64,000 bases of DNA, from contig JAJDBV010000024.1 of assembly GCA_029261165.1 (NCBI GenBank), positions 1 to 64,000 on the forward strand, given 5' to 3'. The stretch is from Nitrospirota bacterium. GTDB lineage: Bacteria; Nitrospirota; Nitrospiria; SBBL01; JAADHI01. The notes beneath the pieces are model-generated. The model was not told the origin of the DNA and searched no databases. It worked only from the letters and a program-made list of their open reading frames with translations. The translations under genes were made by a program, and so were the position numbers. Below are positions 35,731 through 47,897 of this stretch, piece by piece (the stretch's first letter is position 1; each line of letters begins with the position of its first letter).

Positions 35731-37505
35731 AAGCGGTCACTCCAAGTGCGCTTCAGATCAAAAAGAGATACAAAATAGAGGGAGAAGAGGCCGAGGGAAA
35801 CCCAAATCCACTTGGATCCCTGAAGGTGCCAGGGTGTGGATGGGGAAAAAGAATCAGAGAGAAAGAGGTAGGTTGTCAAAAAGAAAAAAAGACCCAGAAA
35901 AAAGATTCCCCTTCCTGACTTTCGGATGGAGAGATGTCCTCCACCCGGTATAAGAAAAAAGGGATAGAATTTTTTAGGAATTTTTTTGACAGCCTTCTCG
36001 ATGATCACGAAGTCGCTTTTTTTCTTGATTGATCTGAACTGGTGTCCACATTCCTTACAGACATAGTAGCTGAATATCTTCTCCTGACATCGACGGCAGA
36101 TTGACTTATGACACGAGGCACAAGGGTGTACTGAAGAAATTCGTTTCAAAATTGGGGCCGATAGGGTTAATAGAATGAACCAACCAGCAGAAATAATTGG
36201 AGCATTCTTTAGAGGGATATTGCCGGCCCATCCTTTCCATATTATTTCGGCCTCCCGGCTACCGGCCTGATATTCTTCTGAAACTTTTTTCCAGAGATCT
36301 GCCTCTGAGAACCGCTCCTCAATCACAGGGAATTCCGGATACATCACTGCCCTCTGAGAGAACCGTTCAACCGTATTTTTGTCTATTCGGATCGCTTCAT
36401 TAAAAGACTGTTGCCCTCTCTTAAAGGCAAGCATCTCTCGATAGGTCTGACTGATATTGTAATATGCAGATACAAGCTTCGGCGAATATTGGATCGCCTG
36501 TTCGTAGTAGCGAATGGCTTCCTCATATTCTTTTTGATAGAAAAAGACATTCCCCATATTGTTTAAAATCATCGATGATTTGGGGTTTGAGGAGAGTGCT
36601 TCTGCATAAAGTTCCCTTGCCTTTTCAAGGTTCTTCCCTTGTGTCTCATAAGAAGCAAGTAAGGCAAAGCCCTTCCAATCCATATCGCTTTGTTCAAATG
36701 AGGGCGATAACCAAAAATAATCGGCTTGATGGTTCCTAACCATCTCGTCTAATAGGACAGCGCGTTTTGCAGTAAAGAATGACAGAGAGAAAGGAATCAG
36801 CCAAGTTGCGCTTCCCAGACCAAGCAAAAATATCGCAACGGTCCATTTTTCTGAACGGTGATAGAATCCCCAAAACAGGAAGAAGGAAAAGAGAATGAAC
36901 CATAACAGAGGAACACCAAGAAGAAAAGGGACGATGAATATCGTGGCAAAAATGAATCCCGCTGAAACAGGATGAAGCACTCCCCTGGTACTCTCCAATA
37001 TTTCGTGAATCCAGAGCGCCCCGTAAGCATAGGCAGAATAGAGGATAAACGTACCCAAGCTCAATAGGAAGGAGATTAGAACGAGAAGAATGACGGTTTC
37101 CACTACTGAGAACAAGGACCAAAAATCTTGAGGCACAAGGCCTAAGGCTGTCAGATACTCAGAGAGAACATTTAAAATATCTATTTTATTTTTGGTCCAG
37201 TAGGCCTTTGAAAGAAAAAAATGGGGGGCGGGTGATGCAGGTGATATTTCAACGGCCGATTTTCCAAGAGCGATCGCCTCAACCACTCTTCCTTGATGCA
37301 GCATCCTCCCTGCCTGATACAAGAGATGTTTGGCAACCCGGTCAGATTGCTCCAGTCCACGATCTTTTCTCAATGATTCAAGGTGGTCATTCTGAAAGAG
37401 GGCTTCAATGGAATGCTGTTCTGCTCCAGGCGACTCGGCCAAAGAGAGTGCAGCAAAAAACAAGATACTCAATACAATCGGAACTTTCACGAGGCCTTTG
37501 ATCAC
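35721..37505 (-). CDS. Multi-pass membrane protein with TPR repeats and zinc-ribbon, unknown function
   Basis: 594 residues. A signal-like helix (VPIVLSILFFAALSLAES), a first TPR-like pair (AGRMLHQGRVVEAIALGKSAVE, PASPAPHFFLSKAYW), a block of four or five helices (about residues 130-270), then TPR repeats (LEKARELYAEALSSNPKSSMILNNMGNVFFYQKEYEEAIRYYEQAIQYSP, YYNISQTYREML), one helix, a cysteine cluster HPCASCHKSICRRCQEKIFSYYVCKECG that could bind zinc, and three C-terminal helices. I do not know this family. It is translated with the DUF4388 gene (10-bp overlap). Confidence 0.8.
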   Translation of the reverse strand: MIKGLVKVPIVLSILFFAALSLAESPGAEQHSIEALFQNDHLESLRKDRGLEQSDRVAKHLLYQAGRMLHQGRVVEAIALGKSAVEISPASPAPHFFLSKAYWTKNKIDILNVLSEYLTALGLVPQDFWSLFSVVETVILLVLISFLLSLGTFILYSAYAYGALWIHEILESTRGVLHPVSAGFIFATIFIVPFLLGVPLLWFILFSFFLFWGFYHRSEKWTVAIFLLGLGSATWLIPFSLSFFTAKRAVLLDEMVRNHQADYFWLSPSFEQSDMDWKGFALLASYETQGKNLEKARELYAEALSSNPKSSMILNNMGNVFFYQKEYEEAIRYYEQAIQYSPKLVSAYYNISQTYREMLAFKRGQQSFNEAIRIDKNTVERFSQRAVMYPEFPVIEERFSEADLWKKVSEEYQAGSREAEIIWKGWAGNIPLKNAPIISAGWFILLTLSAPILKRISSVHPCASCHKSICRRCQEKIFSYYVCKECGHQFRSIKKKSDFVIIEKAVKKIPKKFYPFFLIPGGGHLSIRKSGRGIFFLGLFFFLTTYLFLSDSFSPSTPWHLQGSKWIWVSLGLFSLYFVSLFDLKRTWSDRLWP

Positions 37506-37534
37506 CTCTGATTTCAGTCGTCTTTCCTTAATTG

Positions 37535-38125
37535 CTACACCTCTTTTTCGGTTCCATTTAGGAGTCGCCTGATATTATCCTGGTGTCGGGCACAGACGAG
37601 TAAGGAGATGGTTGATGCAAATAGGATAAACACCGGTTCCTTTGCGACATAAAAAGCGATAAAAGGAAGCGCGCCAAAAGCGGTTAAGGCGCCAACGGCA
37701 GCATATTTTGACAAGAGGAGACTCCCTAACCAGAAAGCAAATGCAATGATCGCGACTTGTGGAGAGAGGACAAGGAACATCCCAAAAGCGGTTGCTACCC
37801 CCTTCCCTCCCTTAAACCGAAGGTACACAGGAAAGATATGTCCCAGGACCACCGCCAGTGACACGATGAGAAGCATCCCCTCACTTATTCCAAGGGTGCG
37901 ACTGACTGCAATAGGCACACCCCCCTTCAGGACATCGCATACCAAGGTCAAAACCGCGGCTCTTTTCCCGACGACACGTAAGACGTTGGTTGCGCCAATA
38001 TTTCCGCTCCCTTTTGCTCTCGGATCGATACCTTCAATTTGTTTTGAGAACAAAAGTCCAAAAGGGACTGCACCGACAAGATATGCGGCAAAGACCATTC
38101 CGATTCCTGCGACCCGAACGTTCAT
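37535..38125 (-). CDS. plsY: Acyl-phosphate glycerol-3-phosphate acyltransferase
   Basis: 196-residue inner-membrane enzyme that transfers an acyl group from acyl-phosphate to glycerol-3-phosphate, first step of phospholipid synthesis. Motifs: YLVGAVPFGLLFSKQIEGIDPRAKGSGNIGATNVLR (motif 1), FPVYLRFKGGKGVATAFG (motif 2, G3P binding) and the later helix with Glu (AKEPVFILFASTISLLV). Four or five hydrophobic segments. ATGA overlap with pgsA. The acyl-phosphate maker plsX is not in the window. Confidence 0.96.
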   Translation of the reverse strand: MNVRVAGIGMVFAAYLVGAVPFGLLFSKQIEGIDPRAKGSGNIGATNVLRVVGKRAAVLTLVCDVLKGGVPIAVSRTLGISEGMLLIVSLAVVLGHIFPVYLRFKGGKGVATAFGMFLVLSPQVAIIAFAFWLGSLLLSKYAAVGALTAFGALPFIAFYVAKEPVFILFASTISLLVCARHQDNIRRLLNGTEKEV

Positions 38126-38664
38126 TTGACCTTCAAGAGATTCACGCTCCGACCGAATTTCACAAAATATTGTATGGCCGAATAGAGCGCCAGGATCATT
38201 GATGCCAGAAGAAGCAGCATGCCGACTTGATGATAAATCCCGGAGGCGAAATCAATGATTAACAAAATAATTGCAAATATTTGCAGGACGGTCTTGTACT
38301 TCCCGAGGTTTTCGGCAGCGATGACGACGCCCTCTGATGATGCGATCGCACGGAAACCGGTCACCGCAAATTCTCTTCCAATAATAATAATGGCGATCCA
38401 GGCAGGAACCCGCTGATCTCCGACAAGAAGGATTAATGCCGAAAGAATCAGTAGTTTGTCCGCGACCGGATCGAGAAATTTTCCAAATTGTGTGACTTCT
38501 GATCTGAGCCTTGCAAAATATCCGTCAAGCACATCAGTAATCGATGCGATCGAAAATATGCCGGCAGCAATGAGCGAACTCTGCTGTGTGCTTTGATAGA
38601 AAAACCCAATAAAAAAAGGGATCAGAAGAACGCGCGTTATTGTCAGTGTGTTTGGCAGATTCAC
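38122..38664 (-). CDS. pgsA: CDP-diacylglycerol-glycerol-3-phosphate phosphatidyltransferase
   Basis: 180-residue membrane enzyme forming phosphatidylglycerol phosphate. The CDP-alcohol phosphotransferase motif is complete: DVLDGYFARLRSEVTQFGKF continuing LDPVADK (DGx2ARx8Gx3Dx3D). N-terminal MNLPNTLTITRVLLIPFF is typical. GTG start at 38664 with GAGG 7 nt upstream. It works on the lipid made via PlsY, whose start overlaps its stop. Confidence 0.96.
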   Translation of the reverse strand: MNLPNTLTITRVLLIPFFIGFFYQSTQQSSLIAAGIFSIASITDVLDGYFARLRSEVTQFGKFLDPVADKLLILSALILLVGDQRVPAWIAIIIIGREFAVTGFRAIASSEGVVIAAENLGKYKTVLQIFAIILLIIDFASGIYHQVGMLLLLASMILALYSAIQYFVKFGRSVNLLKVK

Positions 38665-38667
38665 ATC

Positions 38668-39582
38668 TCATCCTCTGTCTGGTGGCGGCTGTGTTTTCCA
38701 CCGCCGGTGCATCCAGACCCATTGTTCAGGATATTGCTTGATGTGTTCCTCAATCTTCGCTGTGAATATTGCGGTGTTCACTTCAATATCTTTTTTATTG
38801 TCATCACTTCTGACAAGTGTCATCGGTTTGTTTATCGTAATTTTATGGCGATCGCCTGGAAGTCGGGTAATAAAGAAGGTGATCGTCGTTGCATCGCTCT
38901 TTAAGGCAAGTTGTGCCGCACCTGCAGGAGTGTGTGCCTTCTGATTAAAAAAATTCACAAAGACCCCCTTGACCTGAGTATCCTGATCGATCAACAATGC
39001 GAGAATCTCTTTCTTTTTTAAGACGCCGAGTATTTTCTTGGAGGATGAGGGACTGCCTCGGCTAATGGTCTCGATGTTAAATTTTGAACGCAACCGTATA
39101 ATTAACTCATCAATTCTGGGATCGTAAAGCGGGGCCGCGATTACATGTAGACGGTAACCCTTAAGAGACAGTACCGCACCCAAAAGTTCCCAGTTTCCAA
39201 TATGTCCGGTAATCAGAACGGTGCCTTTACCACTCGACTCCGCCGCTTTAAGGTATTCCTCCCCTTCAATTGTAACAAGTGACTCAATCTGTCGTCGGGT
39301 GAGGTGTCGAAGGTTTAGAATTTCAATGAGGCCTTTCCCCAGGTTTTGAAAATTCCGTCTGGCGATCCGATTCAACTCTTTCTCCGATTTGTCCCGACCA
39401 AAGGCGACTCGTAAGCCCTCAAGAGACCGTTCTCTTTCCCGACGAAGCAGGTAAAAAGCCACCTTCCCCAGTATACCGCCAAACTGTACACCGAGGTGCC
39501 ACGGCAGATATCTGCTTGTTCCAGACACGGTCATCAAGGCGAGGAAGACAATGGAACGTGTAATTTTTTTTGAAACTTTCAA
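38668..39582 (-). CDS. Lipid A biosynthesis acyltransferase, LpxL/HtrB family
   Basis: 304 residues, Kdo2-lipid A or related late acyltransferase at the inner membrane. Seen: an N-terminal hydrophobic helix, the catalytic HxxxxE as GHIGNWELLG, GTVLITGHIG, LLIDQDTQVKGVFVNFFN and the final PEQWVWMHRRWK, all typical. Start: TTG 39582 with GGGGA just before it, overlapping the kdsC stop as TTGA; an ATG-less frame running to 39660 lies in kdsC. Secondary acyl chain specificity cannot be told from sequence. It sits among Kdo genes, as expected for LPS assembly. Confidence 0.9.
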   Translation of the reverse strand: MKVSKKITRSIVFLALMTVSGTSRYLPWHLGVQFGGILGKVAFYLLRRERERSLEGLRVAFGRDKSEKELNRIARRNFQNLGKGLIEILNLRHLTRRQIESLVTIEGEEYLKAAESSGKGTVLITGHIGNWELLGAVLSLKGYRLHVIAAPLYDPRIDELIIRLRSKFNIETISRGSPSSSKKILGVLKKKEILALLIDQDTQVKGVFVNFFNQKAHTPAGAAQLALKSDATTITFFITRLPGDRHKITINKPMTLVRSDDNKKDIEVNTAIFTAKIEEHIKQYPEQWVWMHRRWKTQPPPDRG

Positions 39583-40079
39583 TGAATCCCCTGGGCGGAC
39601 AAAATAAAGTCGACGACTTCTCTCACGGCGCCCTCCCCTCCTCGGCGTTGCGTGACCCAATCAACTTCCTTCTTGACCACATCAACGGCGTTGGCAACTG
39701 AAATGGAAAATCCAACTTGCCGAAGTAAAGGAAGATCAATGATATCATCACCGATAAAAGCGACCGACTTTTTTTCTAAGTGGTATTTATTTGCAATCTC
39801 TTTATAAGCATTGACTTTATCATGAATGCCCAGATAAACATCTTTGATCTGGAGTTCTTTCGCCCTCCAGGCGACTACTGCGGAGTTGCGTCCGGAAATA
39901 ATCGCGACCCGAATTGAGGCACGACGGCACTGGGAAATACCCAAACCGTCATAGATCGAAAATCCCTTGATTTCCTTTCCGTTCTCGTCAAAGTAGAGCA
40001 TTCCATTCGTCATCACGCCATCGACATCCAATAATAGACATTTAATCTGTTTCGCCTTTTCGAATAGGTCCGTGTTCAA
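39579..40079 (-). CDS. kdsC: 3-deoxy-D-manno-octulosonate 8-phosphate phosphatase
   Basis: 166-residue HAD-family phosphatase that removes phosphate from Kdo8P. The nucleophile motif is CLLLDVDGVMTNG (DxD), the Thr/Ser motif is VAIISGRNS, and KSVAFIGDDIIDLPLL holds the Mg-binding acidic pair. There is no cap domain, as in KdsC tetramers. Start TTG 40079 gives the usual length and follows the kdsD stop by 1 nt; the frame also extends upstream into kdsD (to 40121), which I reject. Works right after KdsA and KdsD encoded beside it. Confidence 0.94.
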   Translation of the reverse strand: MNTDLFEKAKQIKCLLLDVDGVMTNGMLYFDENGKEIKGFSIYDGLGISQCRRASIRVAIISGRNSAVVAWRAKELQIKDVYLGIHDKVNAYKEIANKYHLEKKSVAFIGDDIIDLPLLRQVGFSISVANAVDVVKKEVDWVTQRRGGEGAVREVVDFILSAQGIH

Positions 40080-40080
40080 T

Positions 40081-41058
40081 CTAAAGGGCACCTCTCTTAA
40101 GGAGGTCGTGCAGATGGACAATCCCCTTCACCTTACCCTGTCCATCGACGGCCACCAGGGAGGTAATCGAAAAGGTTTCCATCTTGTGGATGGCCTCTGC
40201 GGCCAAGGCGTCTGACAGGACGGTCTTCGGCTCCGGATTCATTACTTCTGCGGCAGGCAAAGAAAAAATATCACCCTGCCCACGGTTTACATCCCGGATC
40301 AACCTTCTGAGATCTCCATCGGTCACAACACCAGAGAACGACCCTTTCTCTGTGACGACGATTGTCATTCCCAATTTCTTCGCAGTCATTTCCAGCACAA
40401 CTTCCCGCATCTGCATTGTTTCCTCAACGGTCGGGATCTCTTCACCGGTATGCATAACATCACTTACTTTTAAAAGAAGATTGCGTCCCAGAGAACCTCC
40501 AGGGTGGAAAAAAGCAAAATCTTCTTTTTGGAAACCTTTCTTTTGGAGCAGGGCAACGGCCAGAGCATCCCCCATGGCCAGAGCCGTCGTCGTACTGGCC
40601 GTCGGGGCCAGGCCCAGAGGACAGGCCTCTTCGTGCACGGAAACATCCAAGATGATATCACTCTCTTTTGCAAGGCTCGAGGATATTTTTCCCGTCATGG
40701 TGATCACCTTCAGGTCGAGACGTTTAATGGCAGGGAGAATACGAAGAATTTCTTCCGTCTCCCCACTGTTGGAAATGGTTAACACGATATCATTCTTGGA
40801 GATCATCCCCAGGTCACCATGAATCCCCTCGGATGGATGAAGAAAAAGTGCAGGGGTCCCGGTACTCGATAGTGTCGCACTTATCTTCTTGCCAATGTGT
40901 CCGGATTTCCCCATGCCGATGACAATCACACGCCCCTCACAGGTATGGCAGAGATTGACCGCAACAACAAAGCGTTCGTCTATCCTTTGCTCGAGTTCGG
41001 AAAGGGCTTCGGCTTCTATCCGGATGACTCGTCGTCCTTCCTCAATACTACGATCCAT
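40081..41058 (-). CDS. kdsD: Arabinose-5-phosphate isomerase
   Basis: 325 residues: a SIS sugar isomerase domain (about residues 35-180) with VIVIGMGKSGHIGKKISATLSSTGTP-type opening, HGDLGMISKNDIVLTISNSGETEEI and EEACPLGLAPTASTTTALAMGDALA, then two CBS domains (about 205-325), e.g. VSDVMHTGEEIPTV, FSGVVTDGDLRR, VMNPEPKTVLSDA. It converts ribulose-5-phosphate to arabinose-5-phosphate, substrate of KdsA. The conserved catalytic His of the HPSEGIHGDLG loop is present. Confidence 0.95.
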   Translation of the reverse strand: MDRSIEEGRRVIRIEAEALSELEQRIDERFVVAVNLCHTCEGRVIVIGMGKSGHIGKKISATLSSTGTPALFLHPSEGIHGDLGMISKNDIVLTISNSGETEEILRILPAIKRLDLKVITMTGKISSSLAKESDIILDVSVHEEACPLGLAPTASTTTALAMGDALAVALLQKKGFQKEDFAFFHPGGSLGRNLLLKVSDVMHTGEEIPTVEETMQMREVVLEMTAKKLGMTIVVTEKGSFSGVVTDGDLRRLIRDVNRGQGDIFSLPAAEVMNPEPKTVLSDALAAEAIHKMETFSITSLVAVDGQGKVKGIVHLHDLLKRGAL

Positions 41059-41072
41059 CGGCTTTGCTCGTC

Positions 41073-44353
<3,281 letters not shown>

Positions 44354-44357
<4 letters not shown>

Positions 44358-45334
44358 GAAAGAACCTGCTCCAGTTTGTCTTTGTGAACCGTCGCGGTAC
44401 CGACCTCTCCAACGACGATGCCGGCTGCGTGGTTTGCCATCCTGGCCGCAGTCGCAAACGGTGCATCTGCCGCCAATGCGAGGGACAGCGTTCCCACAAC
44501 TGTATCTCCTGCGCCGGTCACATCATACACCTCTTTTGCCTCCGTCGGAATATGCGTAATCTTCCCATTTTTTTCAAAAAGACTCATCCCGTGTTCACCC
44601 CGTGTAATGAGTACGGCCTCACAGTTGAGTTTTTTTAAAAGTATTTTTCCCGCTTTGCACAGCGACTTTTCATCCTCAATTTCAATCCCGGATCCTTGCG
44701 AGGCCTCAAAATGGTTTGGGGTAATTATGGTGACATTCTTATAATAAGAAAGGCGATCCATTTTTGGGTCAACAACGATCGGGATCCCTCTTTTCTTCGC
44801 CCATGGGATCACTTTCTTCATGAGACCTTCGGTAACGACGCCTTTCGCGTAGTCCGAGACCACGATGCCGTTAATCTCCATAAGATTGTCCGAGATGAAC
44901 GCGATTATTTTTCTCTGGGTCTTGAGCTCAATTTTTCTCCGTTCCTCATGATCATAGCGGACAACCTGTTGTTGGTGCGCAATAATCCGCGTTTTCTTTG
45001 TCGTTGGGCGATCATTCTCTACGGCCAATCCGTCCATCTGAACCCCGTTGGAAGAGATCTCATTGATGATCCATTTCCCTGCATCGTCTGATCCAACAAC
45101 GCTGCAGATCATTCCGCCTCCTCCCAGGCTCAGAATATTACTGAGAACATTTCCAGCACCGCCGAGCAAGACCGACTCGGATTGAACATTCACCACCGGG
45201 ACCGGCGCTTCGGGAGAGATCCTCCGAACGCTTCCCCAAATGTAATGATCAAGCATCAAGTCTCCCAGCACAAGAATCTTCTGCTTGGAGAATCTGGTTA
45301 AAAACCGGTGTAATTTATTTTTTCTGTTTGTCAT
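44354..45334 (-). CDS. hldA: D-glycero-beta-D-manno-heptose-7-phosphate kinase (HldE N-terminal type / HldA)
   Basis: 326-residue ribokinase-family kinase making heptose-1,7-bisphosphate for the LPS core. Seen: KILVLGDLMLDHYIWGSVRRISPEAPVPVV, GGAGNVLSNILSLGG, KTRIIAHQQQVVRYDHE, VSDYAKGVVT, ITRGEHGMSLF and the catalytic DVTGAGDTVVGTLSLALAA. The C-terminal nucleotidyltransferase domain of E. coli HldE is absent, so this is the kinase-only form and an HldC-type partner should lie elsewhere. Start ATG 45334 follows the lepB stop; a frame reaching 45382 overlaps lepB and lacks support. Confidence 0.92.
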
Positions 45335-45342
45335 CAGCTTCG

Positions 45343-46065
45343 TTAGCGGAGGATCTTTCCAAGTCGATTCCATCGGACCCAACTTGCTTCCTTATCCCAT
45401 GACCAGTAGATCAGGAAGGCCTGCCCCTTAATTTTTGAAAAATCGACAAAACCCCAGAAACGCGAATCGAGGCTATGGTCACGATTGTCTCCCATCACAA
45501 AGTAGGCATTCTGGGGAACGGATATCGGTCCGAAATTATCACGGTTATCCAGGGATCGCAAGGGAAGTGCTGCCTCATCGTGAATGGCAAACGACTCTTC
45601 CTGCTTCACTCCATTCAGGTAGAGGGCTTTTTCTTTTACTTCAATCGTATCACCCGGAATGCCGACGACACGCTTAATGAAATCTTTTTTCTCATCTTTT
45701 GGGAAACGAAAAACAATGATGTCTCCCCGGTCGGGCTTTGTAATCGGAATCAAAACAATATCCGTAAAAGGGAGGCGAACACCGTAAATAAACTTACTGA
45801 CGAGAATATGGTCCCCGATCGCAAGTGTAGGAATCATAGATCCTGATGGTATCTTGAAGGCCTGTACGACAAAGGTTCGGATAAAGAGCGCCAGAACGAT
45901 GGCGATAACGAGCGTCTCGGCATATTCCCGGAAGGTCGATTTTCTCTTTTTCTCGTTAGATAAGATTAATCCTGGACCTTCAGGACTGCCAGGAAGGCTT
46001 CCTGCGGTACCTCCACCCGGCCAACCTGCTTCATCCTTTTTTTGCCTTCCTTCTGTTTTTCCCAT
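45343..46065 (-). CDS. lepB: Signal peptidase I
   Basis: 240-residue inner-membrane protease. One N-terminal helix ([21 protein letters not shown]), catalytic Ser in [17 protein letters not shown], catalytic Lys in [15 protein letters not shown], plus [20 protein letters not shown]. The only in-frame start before the helix is ATG 46065, which has AAGGA 5 nt upstream but lies 100 bp inside the end of lepA, so the two genes share that stretch in different frames. The extra first 30 residues are Gly/Pro-rich and unconserved, as expected for sequence constrained by lepA. Confidence 0.94.
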   Translation of the reverse strand: MGKTEGRQKKDEAGWPGGGTAGSLPGSPEGPGLILSNEKKRKSTFREYAETLVIAIVLALFIRTFVVQAFKIPSGSMIPTLAIGDHILVSKFIYGVRLPFTDIVLIPITKPDRGDIIVFRFPKDEKKDFIKRVVGIPGDTIEVKEKALYLNGVKQEESFAIHDEAALPLRSLDNRDNFGPISVPQNAYFVMGDNRDHSLDSRFWGFVDFSKIKGQAFLIYWSWDKEASWVRWNRLGKILR

Positions 46066-47762
46066 AATTTCCTTTTTCTTGTAATATCACCACCATAACA
46101 TTTTGCCGTCACATTCTTTTTTAAAGCTCCGACCGTTTCTCTCGCAATAACTTTTCCCCCAATCGCTGCCTGAATGGCAACCTCGAACATTTGTCTCGGA
46201 ATAATTTCTTTCATCTTTTCAGCAATTTGTCTCGCCCGGAGTTGTGCCTTCTCCCGGTCCGAGATAAAAGAGAGCGCATCGACGCGTTCTCCATTAAGCA
46301 TAATATCGACCTTTACCAGATGGGCGTCTTGGTACCCCCTGAATTCGTAATCTAAAGAGGCATAACCCTTGGACAGAGACTTCAGTCGGTCGTAAAAATC
46401 AAGAATCACCTCATTAAGCGGCAGGTCATAGGTGAGCATGACCCGGCCAACATCAAGATACTTCATATCCTTTTGTGTGCCGCGCCTTTCCTGACAGAGT
46501 TTAATAATCGAACCTAAATATTCGTCTCTCGTGATAATTACCGCTTCGATAAAAGGTTCTTCAAACCGGGCGATCTCACCAGGGGGCGGAAGCTTGGCCG
46601 GATTTTCAATGTTGAGTACTTCCCCTTTTTGTGTGGTGATGTGATAGACCACAGTGGGTGCTGTGCCAATCAGGGCGAGACGATACTCTCTTTCCAGCCT
46701 CTCCTTGATAATTTCCATATGGAGCAGCCCCAGGAATCCGCAGCGAAATCCGAAGCCAAGCGCGAGGGAGGTCTCAGGCTCATACTGAAACGATGAGTCA
46801 TTCAGCTGTAATTTTGTAAGGGCTTCCCTGAGATCTTCAAACCGGTCGGTATCAATGGTGTAAAGACCACAGAAGACCATTGGGGTCACCTCTTTATAGC
46901 CAGGTATCGGCTCAGACGCGGGATTTTTGGCGTCTGTTACCGTGTCCCCGACTTTGGTCTCACTGACCTCCCGAATCCCGGAAACAAGATAACCTACTTC
47001 ACCCGCAGAGAGAGAATTGACATCATCCGGTTTCGGCAGAAAGGCCCCCAGAGAAAGCACTTCATGTTCGATCTGGTTTGACATCAAGCGAATCCGTGTT
47101 CCTTTACGAACAATCCCATCGACGATCTTGATCAGGATGACCGCGCCTTGATAATTGTCAAACCAGGAGTCAATGATCAGTGCCCTCAGGGGCGCCTCCT
47201 TATCGCCCTTTGGGGGAGGAACATTTCGTACAACCGACTCCAGGATCTCTTTAATCCCACGCCCCTCTTTGGCGCTGGTGGAAATTGCTTCAGAAGCGTC
47301 CAGCCCGAGGACATCCTCGATCTGCTTTTTCGTCTTTTCAACATCGGCACTGGGAAGGTCTATTTTATTGATAACCGGGATGATCTCTAAATTGTTATCG
47401 ATGGCCATGTAGGCATTCGCAATGGTCTGTGCTTCCACGCCCTGAGTGGCATCAACCACCAACAAGGCACCATCACAGGCAGAGAGACTTCGTGAAACCT
47501 CGTAGGAGAAATCGACATGACCCGGTGTATCAATCAGATGAAGCATATAGTCGATCCCATCCTCTGCAGTATACTTTAATCGTACGGCATGGGACTTAAT
47601 GGTAATCCCTCTTTCTCTCTCTAGATCCATATCATCCAGGAGCTGGTCTTTAAACTCTCGCGGATCAATGGCTCCCGTCTTCTCAAGTAAACGGTCGGCC
47701 AGGGTCGATTTACCATGATCAATATGGGCAATAATGGAAAAATTCCGGATATTTTTTTGCAA
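45966..47762 (-). CDS. lepA: Elongation factor 4 (LepA), back-translocase GTPase
   Basis: 598-residue ribosomal GTPase. G1 is [17 protein letters not shown], switch [19 protein letters not shown]4 [14 protein letters not shown]5 [10 protein letters not shown]; the unique C-terminal domain has [26 protein letters not shown]. Chosen start is TTG 47762 with AGGA 8 nt upstream, which gives the standard 598-599 residue length; the frame extends to 47819 with another TTG. It heads the long envelope operon and is followed by lepB, an arrangement seen in many bacteria. Confidence 0.95.
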   Translation of the reverse strand: MQKNIRNFSIIAHIDHGKSTLADRLLEKTGAIDPREFKDQLLDDMDLERERGITIKSHAVRLKYTAEDGIDYMLHLIDTPGHVDFSYEVSRSLSACDGALLVVDATQGVEAQTIANAYMAIDNNLEIIPVINKIDLPSADVEKTKKQIEDVLGLDASEAISTSAKEGRGIKEILESVVRNVPPPKGDKEAPLRALIIDSWFDNYQGAVILIKIVDGIVRKGTRIRLMSNQIEHEVLSLGAFLPKPDDVNSLSAGEVGYLVSGIREVSETKVGDTVTDAKNPASEPIPGYKEVTPMVFCGLYTIDTDRFEDLREALTKLQLNDSSFQYEPETSLALGFGFRCGFLGLLHMEIIKERLEREYRLALIGTAPTVVYHITTQKGEVLNIENPAKLPPPGEIARFEEPFIEAVIITRDEYLGSIIKLCQERRGTQKDMKYLDVGRVMLTYDLPLNEVILDFYDRLKSLSKGYASLDYEFRGYQDAHLVKVDIMLNGERVDALSFISDREKAQLRARQIAEKMKEIIPRQMFEVAIQAAIGGKVIARETVGALKKNVTAKCYGGDITRKRKLWEKQKEGKKRMKQVGRVEVPQEAFLAVLKVQD

Positions 47763-47897
47763 TGAAGCATCCTGACATATAAAACATTGAATTATATTGG
47801 TTATTTCCCTTGTTGTCAAAAGGAATCGGGGAAGAGATCTTTGGCCGATATCACAGTAACGGATGGCGAATCTAGGGACGGAAGGTGCTTTTTTCGG

